The notes under the pieces were generated by a model. It ran no database searches, was not told the origin of the DNA, and saw only the letters and a list, made by a program, of their open reading frames with translations. Shown piece after piece: positions 4,350 through 6,614 of a stretch of DNA of 6,614 nt; position 1 is the first letter of the stretch; every line of letters starts with the position of its first letter. Source of the DNA: Alphaproteobacteria bacterium (GTDB taxonomy: Bacteria > Pseudomonadota > Alphaproteobacteria > Micavibrionales > CSBR16-224); contig SKHU01000300.1 of NCBI GenBank assembly GCA_007116755.1, forward strand, positions 1-6,614, read 5' to 3'. Both the position numbers and the translations under genes were made by a program.

Positions 4350-5321
4350 ATGGCCGTTTATACCGACATCACAGATAACGATTTACAGCAGTTTCTCGCG
4401 CACTATGATCTGGGTGCGCTGCACGCGTTTTCACCTGTAACGGCGGGCATCAACAACACGAATTACCTGCTGGAAACGGAAACGGGGCGCTATATTCTGA
4501 CACTGGTCGAGGATTTTTCCCCCGGCCGCGAAGCCCTGCCCTATATTACGGCTTTTACGGACAGGCTGCGCACCGCCGGACTGCCCTGCCCCGAGGTCAT
4601 CTCCGATACGGATGGCAACAGAATTTCACAACTCGCCGGAAAACCCGCCCTCATTCTCTCCTTTCTGGACGGGACGGAGCCGAAACCCGTATGCGCCGCG
4701 CATTGCCGCGCCCTCGGCGAAACTCTGGCAAAAATGCACCGCGCGGGCGAGCATTTCGCCCTGACGCGCCCCAACCCGTGGTCGGTGCCCGCCCTTTTGA
4801 AAAAACGCAGCTTTTATCTGGATTGCGCCGAAAAATTTGAAAAAAATTTGTCTGCAGAGCTTGCCATGCAATTTGATTTTCTGGAGCAAAACTGGCCGGA
4901 ATACGAGCTGCCCGAAGGCAATATCCACGCCGATCTTTTTCCCGACAACACGCTGTTTGACGGCGAAACACTAACAGGCGTGATCGATTTTTACCTGTCG
5001 GGATATGATACTCTGGCCTATGATCTGGCGATCTGCGTCAATGCGTGGTGTTTTGATGCGGGCGGCCGCCCCGACATAGAAAAATGCGCAGCGCTGCTGG
5101 GCAGCTATCATGCCGCATATCCGCTGGACAAACAGGTTCTGGACGCGCTGCCCGTGCTGCATCGCGGCGCGGCGCTGCGTTTTCTGCTCAGCCGCCTTGC
5201 GGAATATTTCGACCGGCCGGACGGCGCGCTGGTCACGCCGCATGATCCGCGCGAATATCTTGAAAAACTGCGCTGGCACAGCACAAATGACATCCGTAAT
5301 TTAACAGGAGAATTGCCGTGA
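4350..5321 (+). CDS. thrB: Homoserine kinase, APH-fold type (ThrB)
   Basis: This 323-residue protein is the aminoglycoside-phosphotransferase-fold homoserine kinase found in alphaproteobacteria and others, distinct from the GHMP-fold ThrB of E. coli. It phosphorylates L-homoserine with ATP in threonine synthesis. Visible landmarks are the N-terminal lobe motif GINNTNYLLETETGRYILTL (33-52), the catalytic loop IHADLFPDN (192-200) with Asp195 as probable catalytic base, the metal-binding VIDF (211-214, Asp213) and YDLAICVNAWC. Length matches the family. After ILTL, relatives as I remember them often read Y/F-E-K-R, whereas this one has V-E-D-F. The ATG at 4350 has no clear Shine-Dalgarno and is abutted by a possible stem-loop. 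The stop TGA overlaps the rnhA start as GTGA, indicating a coupled thrB-rnhA unit. Other APH-fold small-molecule kinases are possible, but the rnhA neighbour supports ThrB. Confidence 0.92.
   Translation: MAVYTDITDNDLQQFLAHYDLGALHAFSPVTAGINNTNYLLETETGRYILTLVEDFSPGREALPYITAFTDRLRTAGLPCPEVISDTDGNRISQLAGKPALILSFLDGTEPKPVCAAHCRALGETLAKMHRAGEHFALTRPNPWSVPALLKKRSFYLDCAEKFEKNLSAELAMQFDFLEQNWPEYELPEGNIHADLFPDNTLFDGETLTGVIDFYLSGYDTLAYDLAICVNAWCFDAGGRPDIEKCAALLGSYHAAYPLDKQVLDALPVLHRGAALRFLLSRLAEYFDRPDGALVTPHDPREYLEKLRWHSTNDIRNLTGELP
5306..5310 (+). promoter_or_regulatory. rnhA ribosome binding site inside thrB
   Basis: AGGAG lies seven bases before the GTG start at 5318 and within the last codons of thrB. 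It supports the GTG start and coupled translation. Confidence 0.75.
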
Positions 5322-5764
5322 AAAAAATTGATATTTTTACCGACGGCGCATGCAGCGGCAATCCCGGCCCCGGAGGCTGGGGCACGATTTTGCGCTATAA
5401 CGGTCATGAAAAAGAACTTTCCGGCGGCGCGGCAGACACCACCAATAACCGCATGGAGCTTCAGGCCGTGATCGAAGGGCTGAAAGCCTTGTCCGAACCC
5501 TGCGCCGTTACAATACACAGCGACAGCCGTTATGTCATCGACGGGGTAACACAATGGATGCGCGGCTGGAAAAACAGGGGCTGGAAGGCGGCGGGACGCA
5601 AACCGCTGAAAAATGCAGGGCTGTGGCAAAAGCTGGATGCGGAGATTGCGCGGCATCACAGCGTTGACTGGGTCTGGGTCAAAGGCCATAGCGGCCATCC
5701 CGAAAACGAACGCGCCGACGAACTCGCCCGCGACGCAATCCCCCGCCCCTCCCCCGAAGATTGA
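5318..5764 (+). CDS. rnhA: Ribonuclease HI
   Basis: This 148-residue enzyme cuts the RNA strand of RNA-DNA hybrids, removing R-loops, Okazaki primers and misinserted ribonucleotides. All catalytic residues are present: Asp9 (FTDGACSGNPGPGGWG), Glu47 (NRMELQAV), Asp69 (HSDSRYV) and Asp134 (NERADELA), plus His124 in the flexible loop (KGHSGHPENERAD). The basic handle region W-M-R-G-W-K-N-R-G-W-K (80-90), which grips the hybrid in E. coli-type enzymes, is intact, so this is the bacterial RNase HI with normal length. The start is GTG 5318, overlapping the thrB TGA by four bases with AGGAG upstream. It ends only five bases before the stop of the convergent membrane-protein gene, so there is no space for a private terminator. 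Confidence 0.98.
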   Translation: MKKIDIFTDGACSGNPGPGGWGTILRYNGHEKELSGGAADTTNNRMELQAVIEGLKALSEPCAVTIHSDSRYVIDGVTQWMRGWKNRGWKAAGRKPLKNAGLWQKLDAEIARHHSVDWVWVKGHSGHPENERADELARDAIPRPSPED

Positions 5765-5769
5765 ACGGT

Positions 5770-6216
5770 TTATCCGATCAATACGGTGCCGATAAAGAGA
5801 AAAGCGACAAATCCTGCCATCATAAGAAAAACAGCAAGATGATCACGATACAAACTAACTCCGCGTATGCTCTGCCATATATGAAAGAGCAGAAACACCG
5901 CAAAGAAACCGCAAAATATACGAAAAGACAGCGCGCCATACACAACGATATGCCTGTCCAGAGCAATAAGCATCTCCAAATCTTCGGCATCCGCATATTC
6001 GGCCATTATTTCCCTGTCCTTGCGCTGCCTTTCAAAATACCGGGCTATCAGGAAAAAGAGCCAAAACCATGCCGTCGTCAGCGCACATGCCTTTGCATTT
6101 GCCATTTTCTCGGGTTTCTGCCGCCGTATGGCGATGTAATAATTATACGCGGCGCGCACCGCATACCCCACCGTCGCAATCGTAACAACCGTTATAACGA
6201 GATTGGGTGCTGTCAT
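5770..6216 (-). CDS. Small four-helix membrane protein, unknown function
   Basis: This 148-residue protein has four likely membrane segments, at about 4-27, 43-61, 92-114 and 126-147, with a charged, partly acidic loop between the second and third (62-90, including YADAEDLEML). No catalytic motif or named family is recognised. It shares two motifs with the protein encoded just upstream: W-x-x-F-L then A-R ending in F-x-R-Q (here 50-64), and I-W-Q-x-x-R-G then D-H (here 113-126). The two are probably tandem paralogues. ATG 6216 is preceded by AAGGA seven bases upstream. The gene is convergent with rnhA, with five bases between stop codons. Composition is more AT-rich than thrB-rnhA. Confidence 0.75.
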   Translation of the reverse strand: MTAPNLVITVVTIATVGYAVRAAYNYYIAIRRQKPEKMANAKACALTTAWFWLFFLIARYFERQRKDREIMAEYADAEDLEMLIALDRHIVVYGALSFRIFCGFFAVFLLFHIWQSIRGVSLYRDHLAVFLMMAGFVAFLFIGTVLIG

Positions 6217-6264
6217 CTGTTTTTCCTTTTATTACAAATTTTTCACTGCCCGAAACAATTATAT

Positions 6265-6290
6265 TAAAAAATAACAATGCTCTTTGTTAT
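6265..6290 (-). terminator. Weak intrinsic terminator after the upstream membrane-protein gene
   Basis: On the minus strand ATAACAA (6290-6284) and TTGTTAT (6277-6271) form a perfect seven-pair stem with a six-base loop, followed by a run of Ts (6270-6266). The stem includes the stop codon TAA of the upstream gene. It has only one G-C pair, so termination would be weak and may only attenuate transcription into the next gene. Confidence 0.35.
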
Positions 6291-6614
6291 AAGGTAAAAG
6301 CCATCAGCACCAGAAAAATCCCGCCAAAAATAAATGCAAAACGATGGTCTGATAACGCCAGACCGCGTTTTTTCTGCCATATCCCCAACAACACGAACCC
6401 CAGAATAAAAAGGATAAAAAATAACAGATTGGTGACAGGGGTTACTTCAAAAAGCTGACGGTACTCGACACCCAGCATAAAAGGCTGCCCTGTTTTCTCA
6501 TCAATTGGCGGCGGCATCTGCCGCCTGAAGCCTGTGCGCGCAGAGCCAAGAAACCAACCCCAGAGAATTGCTGTAAAACACACACCCGCATTCAAAAGAT
6601 TTTCACGTTTTTCA
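6287..6614 (-). CDS. Small membrane protein, paralogue of its neighbour (5' end outside window)
   Basis: The reading frame is open to the window edge, so the start may lie beyond 6614; 108 residues are visible. A TTG at 6595 is a possible internal start, but in-frame codons upstream (E-K-R-E-N-L) look like coding sequence and no good ribosome site precedes the TTG. Three hydrophobic segments are visible: around NAGVCFTAILWGWFLGSA, around LLFFILFILGFVLLGIW, and FAFIFGGIFLVLMAF at the C-terminus, with a proline-rich polar loop (RRQMPPPIDEKTG) after the first. W-G-W-F-L, A-R, F-R-R-Q and I-W-Q-K-K-R-G then D-H match the same motifs in the downstream protein. Function is unknown; I know of no family name. 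The stop codon lies in the stem of a weak terminator, 70 bp before the next gene. Confidence 0.68.
   Translation of the reverse strand, partial: EKRENLLNAGVCFTAILWGWFLGSARTGFRRQMPPPIDEKTGQPFMLGVEYRQLFEVTPVTNLLFFILFILGFVLLGIWQKKRGLALSDHRFAFIFGGIFLVLMAFTL

Noticed and set aside
2720..4360. Searched the ends of the toxin-antitoxin/ankyrin block for direct repeats, inverted repeats or a tRNA fragment
   Set aside because: No convincing flanking repeat, integrase or attachment site is visible by eye.

Overview
The window reads as a chromosomal segment of an alphaproteobacterium with moderate GC. The evidence is the adjacency of an APH-fold homoserine kinase (thrB) with rnhA, ispH close by in the same direction, and a small lipoprotein of a type I associate with Alphaproteobacteria. 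I cannot name the genus. No rRNA, tRNA, CRISPR array, transposase or attachment site was seen.

Layout. (1) Positions 1-1717, minus strand, transcribed right to left: a small lipoprotein, gmhA (sedoheptulose-7-phosphate isomerase, LPS heptose pathway), xseB (exonuclease VII small subunit) and the first 46 residues of a DHH-type phosphoesterase. (2) 1771-2733, plus strand: ispH, the last enzyme of the MEP isoprenoid pathway. It diverges from the lipoprotein gene across only 53 bp, where two opposed promoters appear to share one palindromic -10 box. ispH may be transcribed as a leaderless mRNA. (3) 2730-3499, minus strand: a toxin-antitoxin pair (Gp49-like HigB/RelE toxin, then XRE-type antitoxin) with an ATGA start/stop overlap. 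Its stop codon overlaps that of ispH. (4) 3672-4310, plus strand: an unrecognised ankyrin-like protein, divergent from the toxin-antitoxin pair, with a good promoter. (5) 4350-5764, plus strand: thrB and rnhA, coupled by a GTGA overlap. (6) 5770-6614, minus strand: two small multi-pass membrane proteins that look like tandem paralogues. The upstream one runs off the window.

How the genes relate. In many alphaproteobacteria ispH, thrB and rnhA lie side by side. Here about 1.6 kb, holding the toxin-antitoxin pair and the ankyrin-like gene, separates ispH from thrB-rnhA, so this block is the accessory part of the window. The rest is housekeeping: isoprenoids, threonine synthesis, R-loop removal, LPS heptose and DNA repair. 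The observations most worth following up are the paralogous membrane-protein pair, the loss of an expected zinc-ligand histidine in GmhA, the shared divergent promoter with leaderless ispH, and the toxin-antitoxin/ankyrin block. I did not find a clearly new defence or mobile system.
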